Shown: positions 16,705-25,652, numbered from the stretch's first letter. The stretch: 64,000 bases of DNA from Lachnospiraceae bacterium UBA3804 (GCA_002368665.1 DFEK01000008.1:1-64000); one strand, 5' to 3'. The notes: generated by a model not told the origin, from the letters alone. Translations and numbers: made by a program.

Positions 16705-16714
16705 CACAATGTCC
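16705..16714. repeat. left target-site duplication of the composite element
   Basis: CACAATGTCC directly abuts the left end of the first MITE and is repeated at 18913-18922 directly after the second MITE. The inner flanks of the two MITEs do not match each other or these bases. Confidence 0.75.
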
Positions 16715-16943
16715 CAATGTCATTAAGTTAAGATGACAAAACAAAGATCTCTATATCAGAAATGATATAGGGGTCTTTTTTTTATAAAAAACACTTGATA
16801 CGAATGCCAAAATGTGCGGCCGCTTTCGCTACTGATAGTATTAAAAGGTAGCGAAAGAGCGATTGAAGATATAAATATCTCCATCGCTCTTGATGATTTT
16901 GGGGTTAGTCCCTTAAGTGTTCAATGTAAACTTAATGACATTG
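16715..16943 (+). mobile_element. MITE copy 1 (229 bp)
   Basis: It begins CAATGTCATTAAGTT and ends with the exact inverse AACTTAATGACATTG, a 15-bp perfect terminal inverted repeat. Inside are an intrinsic terminator (AGATCTCTATATCA hairpin ending in GGTCT and T8) and further hairpins at TTTCGCTA/TAGCGAAA and AGAGCGAT/ATCGCTCT. There is no transposase gene. It differs from copy 2 by one T in the T-run and one T/C change, so duplication was very recent. Confidence 0.85.
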
Positions 16944-17049
16944 AGGCGAACCTCCGCCCCTTTTTTGCGCGATAAGCCTTGCAACGTAAGGAATCTGTTG
17001 ATATGATTAAAATGAAGATGTTTACTCCGGAATGCGGGAGGTGATGCTT

Positions 17050-18660
17050 ATGCAGAGAAAGATGAATGAAGCGGAACTGATAGACAGTTTCAGAGATTCG
17101 CTGAAAAACGGTGATATATATATTTGCCTCCAGCCCCAGATCAATCATCTGACCAAGCGAATGGTGGGAGCGGAAGCATTGATCCGATGGAAACATCCGG
17201 TTTTCGGTCAGCAGTATCCCAATGATTTTATTCCCGTTCTGGAAAGAAACAACCTGATCTTTGAAGCGGATTTGTTTGTTTTCCGTAAGGTGTGCGAACT
17301 TTTAAGAAGCCTTTTGGATTCCCATTCCGTTATGGTTCCCATTTCGGTAAATATGTCCCGATATGATATTTATCACCATGATTATGTGGAAAGCATAGAA
17401 GCAATACGCAGAGAATATAACGTTCCCGCCAAATATTTAAGGGTGGAATTGACGGAATCCTCCGCCATCGGCGGCATCGAGCTGGTGACCGGCGTGCTGG
17501 ACAGTCTCCACGGGTACGGATATCTGGTGGAAATGGATGATTTCGGAAGCGGCTATTCCTCTTTAAATATTTTAAAAGACCTGAATGTGGATATCATAAA
17601 GCTGGATATGCGTTTCCTTTCCGGAGAGATCGGCGGAAGGGGAGCGGTAATCATCGAATCCGTGGTTCAAATGGCCAGATGGCTGAAGACGATCATCATA
17701 GCGGAAGGCGTGGAAACCATGGAGCAGGCGGATTACATGAAAAGTATCGGCTGCAAGTATATTCAGGGGTATTTATATTTTAAACCTTTATCCGTGGAGG
17801 ATTTCCGGAAGGAACTTCAGGAAAACGTTCATGAACCCCTGAAGCCGGCTCTTCGTCTGGTAGAGACGATCGACGCGGGGCGTTTCTGGGATCCGGACAG
17901 CTTAGAAACCCTGATCTTTTCCAATCTGGTAGGAGGGGCGGCCATTTTTAATTTCAACATCCGTTCCGGAAAGCTGGATGTACTCCGGATCAATGAAAAC
18001 TACCTTCAGGAACTGGGGATGAACCAATCGGAAGAGGATATTATCCACAATGATCCCTGGTGGTGTTTCGGCGAAAACGCGAAAGAAGTCTATATAAAAA
18101 CCATCGAAAAAACCATTTCCACGAGGGAGGAAGCCTCCTGCGAGACCTGGAGGAATATATCCTCCAAATGCTGCGGAGATGATAAAATCTGTGTGCTTTC
18201 GGAAATGCGTTCGATCGGAAATGCGGACGATGACTACCTGATTTATACGAGAATCCGCAATATCACGGCGGAGAAACGCCGGTATGACGAAGTTTTTGCC
18301 AATGATAAAAAAATGATGATGGCAGCGGATCAGGCCAATGTATATGCCTGGGAATATACCATTGCCACAAAGGAGATGCGCCCCTGCTTCAGGTGCATGA
18401 GAGATTTGGGACTTCCCTCTTTGATCGAGAATTATCCGGAACCGGTGATTGAATCGGGACTTTTTCAGCCGGATTATGCGGATGAGTATCGCGACTGGCA
18501 TCGAAGGATTGCCGAAGGAGAGAAAAGCATCGAGGGGATCATGCCACTGACGGTGGGAAGGGTTCCCTTCCATGTGCGTTATACAACGGAATTTGATGAA
18601 AACGGAAGGCCCCTGAAAGCCTACGGATCCGCAACCATGGTCGTGGGAAAAAGTGAATAA
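17050..18660 (+). CDS. EAL-domain c-di-GMP phosphodiesterase with PAS-like regions
   Basis: 536 residues from ATG 17050, with GGGAGGTG upstream. The frame is open to 17032. The EAL domain is at the N-terminus (about 1-255) and keeps the catalytic set: 'AEALIRW' (Glu42), 'SVNMSR' (Asn101), 'ELTESS' (Glu133), 'MDDFGSGYSS' (Asp163/164), 'IKLDM' (Lys184), 'AEGVE' (Glu219, Glu222) and 'QGYLYFKP' (Gln239). It should therefore hydrolyse cyclic di-GMP. Two PAS-like sensory regions follow (about 285-400 and 405-536). No GGDEF domain or membrane helix is present. The gene lies between two direct MITE copies and appears to have arrived with them. Confidence 0.9.
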   Translation: MQRKMNEAELIDSFRDSLKNGDIYICLQPQINHLTKRMVGAEALIRWKHPVFGQQYPNDFIPVLERNNLIFEADLFVFRKVCELLRSLLDSHSVMVPISVNMSRYDIYHHDYVESIEAIRREYNVPAKYLRVELTESSAIGGIELVTGVLDSLHGYGYLVEMDDFGSGYSSLNILKDLNVDIIKLDMRFLSGEIGGRGAVIIESVVQMARWLKTIIIAEGVETMEQADYMKSIGCKYIQGYLYFKPLSVEDFRKELQENVHEPLKPALRLVETIDAGRFWDPDSLETLIFSNLVGGAAIFNFNIRSGKLDVLRINENYLQELGMNQSEEDIIHNDPWWCFGENAKEVYIKTIEKTISTREEASCETWRNISSKCCGDDKICVLSEMRSIGNADDDYLIYTRIRNITAEKRRYDEVFANDKKMMMAADQANVYAWEYTIATKEMRPCFRCMRDLGLPSLIENYPEPVIESGLFQPDYADEYRDWHRRIAEGEKSIEGIMPLTVGRVPFHVRYTTEFDENGRPLKAYGSATMVVGKSE

Positions 18661-18684
18661 GAAAAACGAGGGAGCCGGGATCGG

Positions 18685-18912
18685 CAATGTCATTAAGTTA
18701 AGATGACAAAACAAAGATCTCTATATCAGAAATGATATAGGGGTCTTTTTTTATAAAAAACACTTGACACGAATGCCAAAATGTGCGGCCGCTTTCGCTA
18801 CTGATAGTATTAAAAGGTAGCGAAAGAGCGATTGAAGATATAAATATCTCCATCGCTCTTGATGATTTTGGGGTTAGTCCCTTAAGTGTTCAATGTAAAC
18901 TTAATGACATTG
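18685..18912 (+). mobile_element. MITE copy 2 (228 bp)
   Basis: Same orientation and sequence as copy 1 apart from two changes, with the same 15-bp terminal inverted repeats. With copy 1 it brackets the EAL gene, producing a composite of about 2.2 kb (16715-18912). The sequence directly after it repeats the 10 bases found before copy 1. Confidence 0.85.
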
Positions 18913-18922
18913 CACAATGTCC
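18913..18922. repeat. right target-site duplication of the composite element
   Basis: CACAATGTCC, identical to 16705-16714. Removing 16715-18922 would rejoin ACGGGG and CCCCGT into a hairpin with an A-run on the left and a T-run on the right. That looks like a bidirectional terminator between the two convergent genes. Confidence 0.75.
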
Positions 18923-18943
18923 CCCGTCACTTTTTACTTATCT

Positions 18944-19585
18944 TTACAATTTTGAATATCCGAAACCGTTGACCAAGGCCTCGAGTCTTTGGCCGGCTGC
19001 GCACATCGGGCAGTTCTCCCTGGTGTAGTAGCCGTAGTTCGGAATGTCCGCACTTGAGAAAATCGATTTCACCTCGATGCCGGCGCATTTGGAAACGGCG
19101 GAGAAAATTGCCGCAATTCCGCAAACCGTTCCACCGTAGTAGAGGATGGAATCAATGGCCTGCAGGATGGTTTTACCGGATGTGATGGAGTCGGTAAGGA
19201 TCAGACATCTCATACCGTTCACCATACGCTGTTTGTTGTCGCGGAAAATCATCTGCCCCATGGAATTGACTTCCGGAGTGATTACGGAAATATTGTTTCC
19301 GAAGCTTAATCCCTGTTTGGTTTTGTGGGCAAGTTCGTCGGCTAAGAATGCACCGATGACTTCGGTTTCATCCAAGCAGACAATGGTGTCCACGGAGAGA
19401 TTTAACATGTACTCCTCGGCAAGCGCCTTTGCGGAAACTTCCGCGTTGTTCTGACGACATTTAACCGTGGACATGTCAATGTAGGTGTTGATGTGGGAGT
19501 TCTGCGTCGCAAAATGTCCCTGCATCACCTTGATTCTGGCTTCCCTGAAGTTCTTGGATCGTAAATCAACCAATCTTTCGTCCAT
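18944..19585 (-). CDS. phosphoribosyltransferase, orotate PRTase-like
   Basis: 213 residues. The type I PRTase fold is shown by the PRPP-binding loop 'CLILTDSITSGKTILQAI', a variant of the usual D-D-x-x-T-T-G-x-T, and by 'VDTIVCLDETEVIGAFLADEL'. The C-terminus has 'NYGYYTRENCPMCAAGQRLE' with a Cys pair, as in clostridial PyrE-like proteins. It likely transfers a phosphoribosyl group to a base such as orotate. The Ser in place of the second Asp of the loop makes substrate assignment uncertain. It is convergent with the YbaK operon and has its own promoter at 19637-19665. Confidence 0.75.
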   Translation of the reverse strand: MDERLVDLRSKNFREARIKVMQGHFATQNSHINTYIDMSTVKCRQNNAEVSAKALAEEYMLNLSVDTIVCLDETEVIGAFLADELAHKTKQGLSFGNNISVITPEVNSMGQMIFRDNKQRMVNGMRCLILTDSITSGKTILQAIDSILYYGGTVCGIAAIFSAVSKCAGIEVKSIFSSADIPNYGYYTRENCPMCAAGQRLEALVNGFGYSKL

Positions 19586-19636
19586 AAAAATACCCCCTCA
19601 TTTATACTTTTATGCAGGTTGCAAAACCATAACTAT

Positions 19637-19665
19637 ATTATAGGCTTATTGGCGCGTTGAAACAA
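19637..19665 (-). promoter_or_regulatory. promoter of the PRTase gene
   Basis: Read on the minus strand: TTGTTT (19665-19660), 17 nt, TATAAT (19642-19637). The leader to the ATG at 19585 is about 45 nt and contains GAGGGGG as the ribosome site. Confidence 0.65.
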
Positions 19666-19744
19666 GAATATATCGAGATTTTAACTTCATTTTAACTTTC
19701 CCGTTTACAATCGTTACAGGATCGGTAATCCGGAGGGATAAACT

Positions 19745-20653
19745 ATGAAAATGGGAAAATGGAGTATTGTATTTGCGGTTGTGTTAACACTGCTGAGTGC
19801 ATATATGTTGCTGGATACGTTTGTGATTCCGGAAGCATACGTGGAAGATGCGAGTCAGTCGGGGCAGCAGCAGGTTCAGGTCGTGGCCGAGACGGAATCG
19901 GAGCATAGTGAAAACGCAGTTACGGAAGAAAGTATGGATGATGACGATACGGAATCGCCGGAAATTCAGTTAACAACATATCGGATAAATAATACGAATG
20001 TATATGTGGCGGATATCGTTTTTTCTTCCGTGGAATCGGTTAAAACTGCCTTCGCACAGGATACATACGGCAGAAAGATTACCGACAAAACATCGGATAT
20101 GGCCGGAGAAAACAATGCAGTTCTTGCGATTAACGGGGATTATTACGGTGCAAGAGAAAGCGGATATGTGATAAGAAACGGAGTCTTATATCGGTCCACG
20201 CCTTCGGATGAAGATGTCCTTTGTATCTACTTGGACGGAAGCATGGAGATTGCAGATCCGAGTGAAGTTTCCGCCGAGGAACTGCTTGAAGCGGGAGCCT
20301 GGCAGGTTTTTTCCTTCGGGCCCGGGCTTCTTGAAAACGGAGAATACCTGGTAGATCAAAACGATGAAGTGGGGCGTGCCATGGCAAGCAATCCCAGAAC
20401 CGCGATCGGAATGATTGATAATAACCATTACGTATTTGTGGTTTCGGACGGAAGAACGCAGGAGAGTGAAGGCTTAAGTTTATACGAACTGGCCGAATTC
20501 ATGGAAAGTCTCGGAGTTCAAACCGCTTACAATTTAGATGGCGGCGGATCCTCCACCATGGTATACGATGGCGCGATTGTGAATACGCCCGCGAACGGAA
20601 GGCATGCAAGTGAAAGGAGTGTGAGTGATATTGTCTACATCGAATCGGAATAA
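19745..20653 (+). CDS. phosphodiester glycosidase family protein
   Basis: 302 residues. An N-terminal signal anchor (about 7-29) is followed by an acidic Gln/Glu/Asp-rich spacer to residue 75. The NAGPA-type (DUF2233) domain shows 'AINGDYYGARESGYVIRNG', 'NPRTAIGMIDN' and the signature 'YNLDGGGSSTMVYDGAIVN'. Members remove capping sugars from phosphodiesters, and bacterial forms act on cell-wall or extracellular polymers. It is exported but probably membrane-tethered. GGAGGG precedes ATG 19745. The next gene overlaps by 29 nt. Confidence 0.85.
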   Translation: MKMGKWSIVFAVVLTLLSAYMLLDTFVIPEAYVEDASQSGQQQVQVVAETESEHSENAVTEESMDDDDTESPEIQLTTYRINNTNVYVADIVFSSVESVKTAFAQDTYGRKITDKTSDMAGENNAVLAINGDYYGARESGYVIRNGVLYRSTPSDEDVLCIYLDGSMEIADPSEVSAEELLEAGAWQVFSFGPGLLENGEYLVDQNDEVGRAMASNPRTAIGMIDNNHYVFVVSDGRTQESEGLSLYELAEFMESLGVQTAYNLDGGGSSTMVYDGAIVNTPANGRHASERSVSDIVYIESE

Positions 20654-21035
20654 AAAAGCGGAACTGCAAAGAGTTTTTAACGGACTTATCATAAGCATAG
20701 GCTGCGCCGCATTTGGCGGCATTTACGAGATCTTCGGCCATGGCGTTTATTCGGGATATATGATTTATGCATTCATGCTGCCCTTGCTTTTATGCGTCAT
20801 TCCGGGTGCGCTTATGATACTTTTTGACAAACCGGCTCTCCCGGAAATCCCAAGACATTTGTGGAATTATGCGGTCGCCACGCTTACCGTTGGCTGCATC
20901 CTTAAAGGGGTTCTTGAAATATACGGAACGACAAACCGCCACCTGATCATTTATCCCATTCTGGCCGGAATCCTGGCCCTGGCAGGGGCTTTTGTATTCT
21001 TTGCTCGAATATGCTATGATTCTAATAACACTTAA
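20625..21035 (+). CDS. four-helix membrane protein of unknown function
   Basis: 136 residues from GTG 20625, with AAAGGAG 5 nt upstream inside the glycosidase gene. TTG 20631 is an alternative. Four hydrophobic helices lie at about 19-38, 44-66, 80-100 and 107-128. No motif was recognised. Its overlap with the upstream gene implies coupled translation, so it may assist the exported glycosidase. Confidence 0.65.
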   Translation: MILSTSNRNKKAELQRVFNGLIISIGCAAFGGIYEIFGHGVYSGYMIYAFMLPLLLCVIPGALMILFDKPALPEIPRHLWNYAVATLTVGCILKGVLEIYGTTNRHLIIYPILAGILALAGAFVFFARICYDSNNT

Positions 21036-21048
21036 GGGACGGATCTTT

Positions 21049-21546
21049 ATGAGTGAAAAATACTTTGAAAAAGCGTTAGCGGATTTCGCAGTAGATTTTG
21101 CTTCGGGCGGAGCGATTCGTGTGATGGCGGACAAAGGATATCCTGTGAAAAAGATCAAGGAAAAACTGGATTTCCCGACACCGTTCGAAAAAGTGCAGGA
21201 GATTGTCTGGCAGCATTACCTGGATACCAAAGTGATTCTGCTAAACGAGCCCGAAAAAGAGGCTTCCGCAGACCGGATCACATTTGAAAAAGTACAGGAT
21301 GAGTACGGCAGGACTTCTTTTAAACAGGTGGTGATTCCCGGAAATCAAGAATTGCCGGAATATGTAAGGTGCGACTTCGGAAAGTGCAAGTATCAGGATC
21401 CGGCTAAATTTGAGGCCTGGATTGCCACCTTAGCGGAAGATGACCGCGATTACATCGAAGGCCTTCCCTGGCCGCTGAAGGCGGTATGGCATGTAAAGAA
21501 TGAACGGATGGAGAGAATAATCAAATTGCAGTCTGATATGGCTTGA
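21049..21546 (+). CDS. conserved-looking cytoplasmic protein of unknown function
   Basis: 165 residues from ATG 21049 (AAGGGA upstream). The open frame to 20992 overlaps the previous gene without a ribosome site. The N-terminal half is helical with 'AIRVMADKGYPVKKIKEKLDFPTPFEKV', reminiscent of helix-turn-helix packing. The C-terminal half contains 'CDFGKCKYQDPAKFEAWIATL' and 'YIEGLPWP'. No signal or membrane segment is present, and I do not recognise the family. A terminator follows. Confidence 0.6.
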   Translation: MSEKYFEKALADFAVDFASGGAIRVMADKGYPVKKIKEKLDFPTPFEKVQEIVWQHYLDTKVILLNEPEKEASADRITFEKVQDEYGRTSFKQVVIPGNQELPEYVRCDFGKCKYQDPAKFEAWIATLAEDDRDYIEGLPWPLKAVWHVKNERMERIIKLQSDMA

Positions 21547-21585
21547 TTGCGAAAGGATTATGATGAAATAATTTTACCAATGAAT

Positions 21586-21615
21586 GAGTCGGGGCATGTG
21601 CCCCGGCTCTTTTTA
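21586..21615 (+). terminator. intrinsic terminator
   Basis: GAGTCGGGGCA-TG-TGCCCCGGCTC followed by TTTTT. It closes the glycosidase, membrane protein and 21049 operon. Confidence 0.85.
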
Positions 21616-21638
21616 TGTATTTTTTTCAATGTCTGAGG

Positions 21639-21644
21639 TATAAT
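21639..21644 (+). promoter_or_regulatory. possible -10 box for the 21687 gene
   Basis: A perfect TATAAT lies 42 nt before the GTG start of the lipoprotein gene. The -35 region (TGTATT at 21616-21621) is weak. Confidence 0.4.
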
Positions 21645-21686
21645 ATTCTCGTGAACTATTGACATCTTTCATGGGAGGAAAAAATC

Positions 21687-23618
21687 GTGAAAAAAGTCTG
21701 GGTTAAAATGGTATCGCTTGGTATTGCGGGCATTATGCTGCTTTCAAGTACCGGATGCGAGTTTTTCGATAAGTTTAAATCAAGTGAGGCCGATTCTTCC
21801 ACGCTTCAGGCATCCGAGAAAGCGGATGTGGAACTTGCCGAAGGTTTGGATGGGGAAGGATTGGATGAAACAGCGAAAGGCGCACAAACGGGTTATGACT
21901 CAAGCAAGGGAGGCACAACGTTATCCGATGAGGAACTTTTGCTTGCCGAGCAGATGAATTCGTATTCCATGATGTATTATCTGGCAATTACGGCAGAGAA
22001 GATCAGGATTTCGAAGGATAACCGCTTATTGCTGGATGATATTTATAATTCTCTTTTAAACGATGTTAATCCGAGCGCTGTGGATGAAGAGACGCAGAAT
22101 CACATCAATCAGTTACTTAAAAGCATTGAAGATTTCAATACTCTTGCGGACAAGCGAGAAAGACTTGAGTATATCCACAATCAGCAGAAAGCTCTGGCAA
22201 TGCAGGAAGCTTCTTCGGACGTCGAAGAGGATTTCTCGCTCGTGGATTTAATTGACTGGAAGGAACTGGCAGTCGATACCACCAGCACCATCGTAGAGTC
22301 CATCAGCACATACAAAGAGACGCAGGATAATATAGAGATGAACTATCTCTTCAGCGGATGGGATTTGGACGATCAGGAAAAAGAGATCATCCTTCAGAAT
22401 CGCAAGGATGCATATAACTACATGATCACCATGGTCCGCACCTATAACCTGGATGGAAAGCTTACCTTAAATGAGGAGGCGTTCGAGGATTTTGCGGCAA
22501 TCTGTGCGACTTCGAATACCAGCGAAAAGATCAGAAAACTCGAATCCGAAGAGGACAGATATAAGTTACTTGGGGATTATTGGCTTGAACTGGCGGATTC
22601 CTATTTTGAACTGGATCAGTACGGTAAATGCTTAAACTGCGTGGAAAATTATAAAAAGCTCTCCACCGGTATTTACAGACAGGATTATAACCTGGCACAG
22701 GTTCTGCCGAAGGCCATCGTATCCGCAAGAAACGTTTACTCCGATTCCGAATATGTGAAAGTTGCGGAAGAGTACGCGGATGAGATTTTAAGTAATACGG
22801 ATAAAAAAGACTGGTCCGACAGATACTTTGTATCCCGTGTTTATGTCGATTTATATAACCGGACAGGTAATAAGAAATACCTCGATGATGCGTATGATAT
22901 TACGTTTGATAACGTTGCATTTTTGATGGATGAGCAAAGAGAATACAACGATACATATGTTCAGGAGATTCAGGAAATAGAGCTTGAAGAGCCCGACTAT
23001 GAGGAACTTAAGGAAAGCATTCAAAAGATCAAGAAGCTGGAATTTAAGGAAGAGAAGAAAAATCTCGCCAAGTACATTAAATTCTTAAAGTCCTTAAGAA
23101 AGACCGAGCTTCCTTCCCTTTATGAGCCCTTAATCTTAAACTGCGAACTTCTGCAGGCACTGGCCGGCGAAATGAACATAGATCAGAAAGAAAAGGACAA
23201 TGTGGCCAGCATTATCTCCGACGGTATCCCTACGATGCCGGTTTGCAATCATTATTCCTTTAACGATCAGGAGGAGTATGAAGGAATTGTTGTTAAAGAT
23301 AATTCCATCGAGATTCCGGTGAAACTTCTTTCTGCCGGAGCCAAGGTTTCGGTGGTTCTTTCCGAGCCGGACAGCCAGGGTACCGAGATTAACGATATTA
23401 CGGTGAAGAACGTACAGAGAAAAGGAAAGAAGATTGATGATTTCAAGGCTATAGTATCAAGCAGTGCGTACAGAAAGTATAAATGGACCGACAAGACGAA
23501 GCTTACGATTACCATCACTTACGGAGATGCTTATGGCAAATCGATTTCGTCTGATTTCAAGGTAACGAATTATAAGAAGACCGGTCCTTTTACCAAGATT
23601 GAATTCGGAGAAGACTGA
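21687..23618 (+). CDS. large lipoprotein with helical repeat region
   Basis: 643 residues from GTG 21687, with GGGAGG 9 nt upstream. The signal peptide ends in 'SSTGC'. After an acidic spacer, residues about 85-500 are almost wholly helical and contain TPR-like segments ('LGDYWLELADSYFELDQYGKCLNCVENYKKL', quoted only as a region near 290-320). The last 110 residues form an Ig-like beta domain. It is likely a surface scaffold. No enzyme motif was seen. It heads a unit with a TTG-start membrane protein and a VanX-like lipoprotein. Confidence 0.65.
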   Translation: MKKVWVKMVSLGIAGIMLLSSTGCEFFDKFKSSEADSSTLQASEKADVELAEGLDGEGLDETAKGAQTGYDSSKGGTTLSDEELLLAEQMNSYSMMYYLAITAEKIRISKDNRLLLDDIYNSLLNDVNPSAVDEETQNHINQLLKSIEDFNTLADKRERLEYIHNQQKALAMQEASSDVEEDFSLVDLIDWKELAVDTTSTIVESISTYKETQDNIEMNYLFSGWDLDDQEKEIILQNRKDAYNYMITMVRTYNLDGKLTLNEEAFEDFAAICATSNTSEKIRKLESEEDRYKLLGDYWLELADSYFELDQYGKCLNCVENYKKLSTGIYRQDYNLAQVLPKAIVSARNVYSDSEYVKVAEEYADEILSNTDKKDWSDRYFVSRVYVDLYNRTGNKKYLDDAYDITFDNVAFLMDEQREYNDTYVQEIQEIELEEPDYEELKESIQKIKKLEFKEEKKNLAKYIKFLKSLRKTELPSLYEPLILNCELLQALAGEMNIDQKEKDNVASIISDGIPTMPVCNHYSFNDQEEYEGIVVKDNSIEIPVKLLSAGAKVSVVLSEPDSQGTEINDITVKNVQRKGKKIDDFKAIVSSSAYRKYKWTDKTKLTITITYGDAYGKSISSDFKVTNYKKTGPFTKIEFGED

Positions 23619-23642
23619 GTGTTAATTTAGGGGGAATTGTAA

Positions 23643-24164
23643 TTGAAAGTAGCGAAATTGATTATCAGTATTGTCGGATCCGTACTCATGGTTCTGGCGA
23701 GTCTTGTACCGGGCGCCTTAGTAATGGGGACGTTGCTTGTTGATTTTTTTATTTGGATTGTCGATTCGAACGATTATACCGGCGGAGTGTTTGGAGCGGT
23801 ATTTGTATTCCTGATTCTTGCAAATTCGGTGGCAGTACTCGTATTAAGCATCCTTGCATTTCATGCAGGCAGGATTGGAAAGGTAAGAAAGTATACCGGG
23901 CTTTGCATAGCTGACTGCATTCTCTTCGGCCTTTCTACGGGATATTCACTCCTTTTGTCTTTTTGGATGTATGAACTCTTGCAGAGTACGATACCGGCTT
24001 TCTTTCTCTGGCCGGTTATTGCCTTCCTCTTCCTTGCGGCAATGATTGTCTTTACCATCCTTGGTAGAAAGGAAGTCAACGCAGACAATGACTTTAAAAT
24101 GATGTTAAATAACCCCTGGGGCAATGCAACGGTGAATAACAATAACCCGTGGGGCAACCCATAA
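23643..24164 (+). CDS. four-helix membrane protein with Asn-Pro-Trp-Gly tail
   Basis: 173 residues from TTG 23643 (site GGGGG). Four membrane helices lie at about 5-35, 45-70, 82-110 and 115-140. The cytosolic tail contains 'NNPWGN' twice, separated by an Asn-rich spacer. That repeat is typical of small membrane proteins that recruit partners, but no family was recognised. It is cotranscribed with the flanking lipoprotein genes. Confidence 0.6.
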   Translation: MKVAKLIISIVGSVLMVLASLVPGALVMGTLLVDFFIWIVDSNDYTGGVFGAVFVFLILANSVAVLVLSILAFHAGRIGKVRKYTGLCIADCILFGLSTGYSLLLSFWMYELLQSTIPAFFLWPVIAFLFLAAMIVFTILGRKEVNADNDFKMMLNNPWGNATVNNNNPWGNP

Positions 24165-24186
24165 AGTACCGGATAGGAGACATGCA

Positions 24187-24969
24187 ATGAAACAATTACA
24201 CACAAAACTGATCAGCATTTTACTCTGTGCGCTTATGGTCTTTGCACTCGGATGCACTGGCGCAAAAGGAGCAAAGAAGGCAGAGCCTGCTTCGGAAGTG
24301 GAAGTTACGATTGCAGAGGATGGCGTTAAACTTTCGAACGATTCATCCGACTTCGTACTGCTTTCCGATGCGGTTCCGGATGCAATTTTGGAGATTCGTT
24401 ATTACTCCACTTACAATTTCGTCGGCGAGCGTGTTGACGGCTACGAAGAGCCGTTGGCCTTTCTTACCAAGGAAGCGGCAGCAGCATTAAAAGATGCAAG
24501 CGACGAATTCGTATCCAAGGGATACCGTTTAAAAATCTATGATGCATATCGCCCGCAGGAAGCGGTTTCGCACTTTGTGCGCTGGGCGGAGAATACGGAA
24601 GATACCAAGATGAAGGAATACTTTTATCCGGAACTTGAGAAAGACGTCCTTTTCCCGCAGGGATACATTGACAAACATTCCGGCCACAGCAGGGGCAGCA
24701 CCGTGGATTTGACGCTTTTCGACATGACGACCGAAAAGGAAGTCGATATGGGCGGCACCTTTGATTATTTCGGCGAATTAAGTCATCCGGACTATAAGGG
24801 CATTACCGACGAGCAGTATGCAAACCGTATGCTTTTAAGGGAAGTCATGATGAAGCACGGCTTCAGACCGCTGCCTGAAGAATGGTGGCATTTTACACTG
24901 GATGACGAACCCTATACGGATACCTATTTCACCTTCCCGGTAAACAGTGAGTCCGTAGTGGCGCAGTAA
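24187..24969 (+). CDS. VanX-like D-Ala-D-Ala dipeptidase, lipoprotein form
   Basis: 260 residues. The signal peptide ends in 'LGC', so the enzyme should be on the outer face of the membrane. The M15D peptidase domain shows 'RYYSTYNFVG', 'KIYDAYRPQEAVSHFVRW', the zinc motif 'SGHSRGSTVDL' and the C-terminal 'EEWWHFTL' with the catalytic Glu and zinc His. Such enzymes cleave D-alanyl-D-alanine or related dipeptides. No other van genes are nearby, so peptidoglycan recycling is more likely than resistance. A cytosolic paralogue lies at 40108-40761 in this window. Confidence 0.9.
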   Translation: MKQLHTKLISILLCALMVFALGCTGAKGAKKAEPASEVEVTIAEDGVKLSNDSSDFVLLSDAVPDAILEIRYYSTYNFVGERVDGYEEPLAFLTKEAAAALKDASDEFVSKGYRLKIYDAYRPQEAVSHFVRWAENTEDTKMKEYFYPELEKDVLFPQGYIDKHSGHSRGSTVDLTLFDMTTEKEVDMGGTFDYFGELSHPDYKGITDEQYANRMLLREVMMKHGFRPLPEEWWHFTLDDEPYTDTYFTFPVNSESVVAQ

Positions 24970-25028
24970 AATAAAACCTCCCTGCCGGGTGTGGTAGTAG
25001 TTTTGACAAAGTTTGTATCGGAGTAAAA

Positions 25029-25652
25029 ATGGACAGAGCTAAGTTACGCAAAAACCTGGAAGAATACATCGCGTTAAATTACGTGGAAGTGAAGCCATTC
25101 GCTGCTGCTTCGATGGCGGCGCCCATGCAGTCCGAAAGGGCTATGGGTTCGGCCAAGGTGCGTCCAAAGCACGGATTTATGAAATCCGTCATGGCCAATA
25201 GAATCTGTGAGGATTCGGCTCCTGCAGGGGTGTTGGAAGAAATCGACGAAGAGGCGTCACCGGATTTCGAAGAAAAGCATGAGAGCAAGCTTGCCGAGCG
25301 CATGGAGCATTTATCCGATACGTTTTCGCAGTATCTGATGTATTTGATCAAAGTCAAAAACTTGGAGAATGCGGATGTATATAAGCATGCGCTTGTGGAT
25401 AAAAAGACATTTTCAAAGATCAAAAACAACGATGCATATCATCCGCAGAAATTGACGGCCCTCTGTCTTTGCATCGGAGCAAGGCTTAATCTGGACGAGA
25501 CCAAGGATTTGCTTGCCAGAGCGGGCTATGCGCTTTCGCCCTGTGATAAGACGGATATCATTTTTTCGTATTTTATCGAGAACGAAATCTATGATATGAT
25601 TGAGTTGGACATTCAGCTTGAAGAGCACGGTCTGCAGTGCATTATCGCATAG
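25029..25652 (+). CDS. helical protein with HTH-like C-terminal half, vWA partner
   Basis: 207 residues. Residues 1-95 are low in predicted structure. The C-terminal half, 'HALVDKKTFSKIKNNDAYHP' through 'LCLCIGARLNLDETKDLLARAGYALSP', reads like a Cro/XRE-type helix bundle, well conserved in Firmicutes and often beside a vWA-domain gene, as here. The role is unknown. It may be a regulator or adaptor. A short hairpin and a TATAAT box (25699-25704) separate it from the vWA gene. Confidence 0.6.
   Translation: MDRAKLRKNLEEYIALNYVEVKPFAAASMAAPMQSERAMGSAKVRPKHGFMKSVMANRICEDSAPAGVLEEIDEEASPDFEEKHESKLAERMEHLSDTFSQYLMYLIKVKNLENADVYKHALVDKKTFSKIKNNDAYHPQKLTALCLCIGARLNLDETKDLLARAGYALSPCDKTDIIFSYFIENEIYDMIELDIQLEEHGLQCIIA

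Noticed and set aside
16715..18912. Two independent MITE insertions around the EAL gene
   Set aside because: Neither MITE has its own flanking duplication. Only the outermost flanks match, over 10 bases.
24187..24969. Vancomycin-resistance operon
   Set aside because: Only VanX-like enzymes are present, with no ligase or dehydrogenase genes and no VanRS pair nearby.
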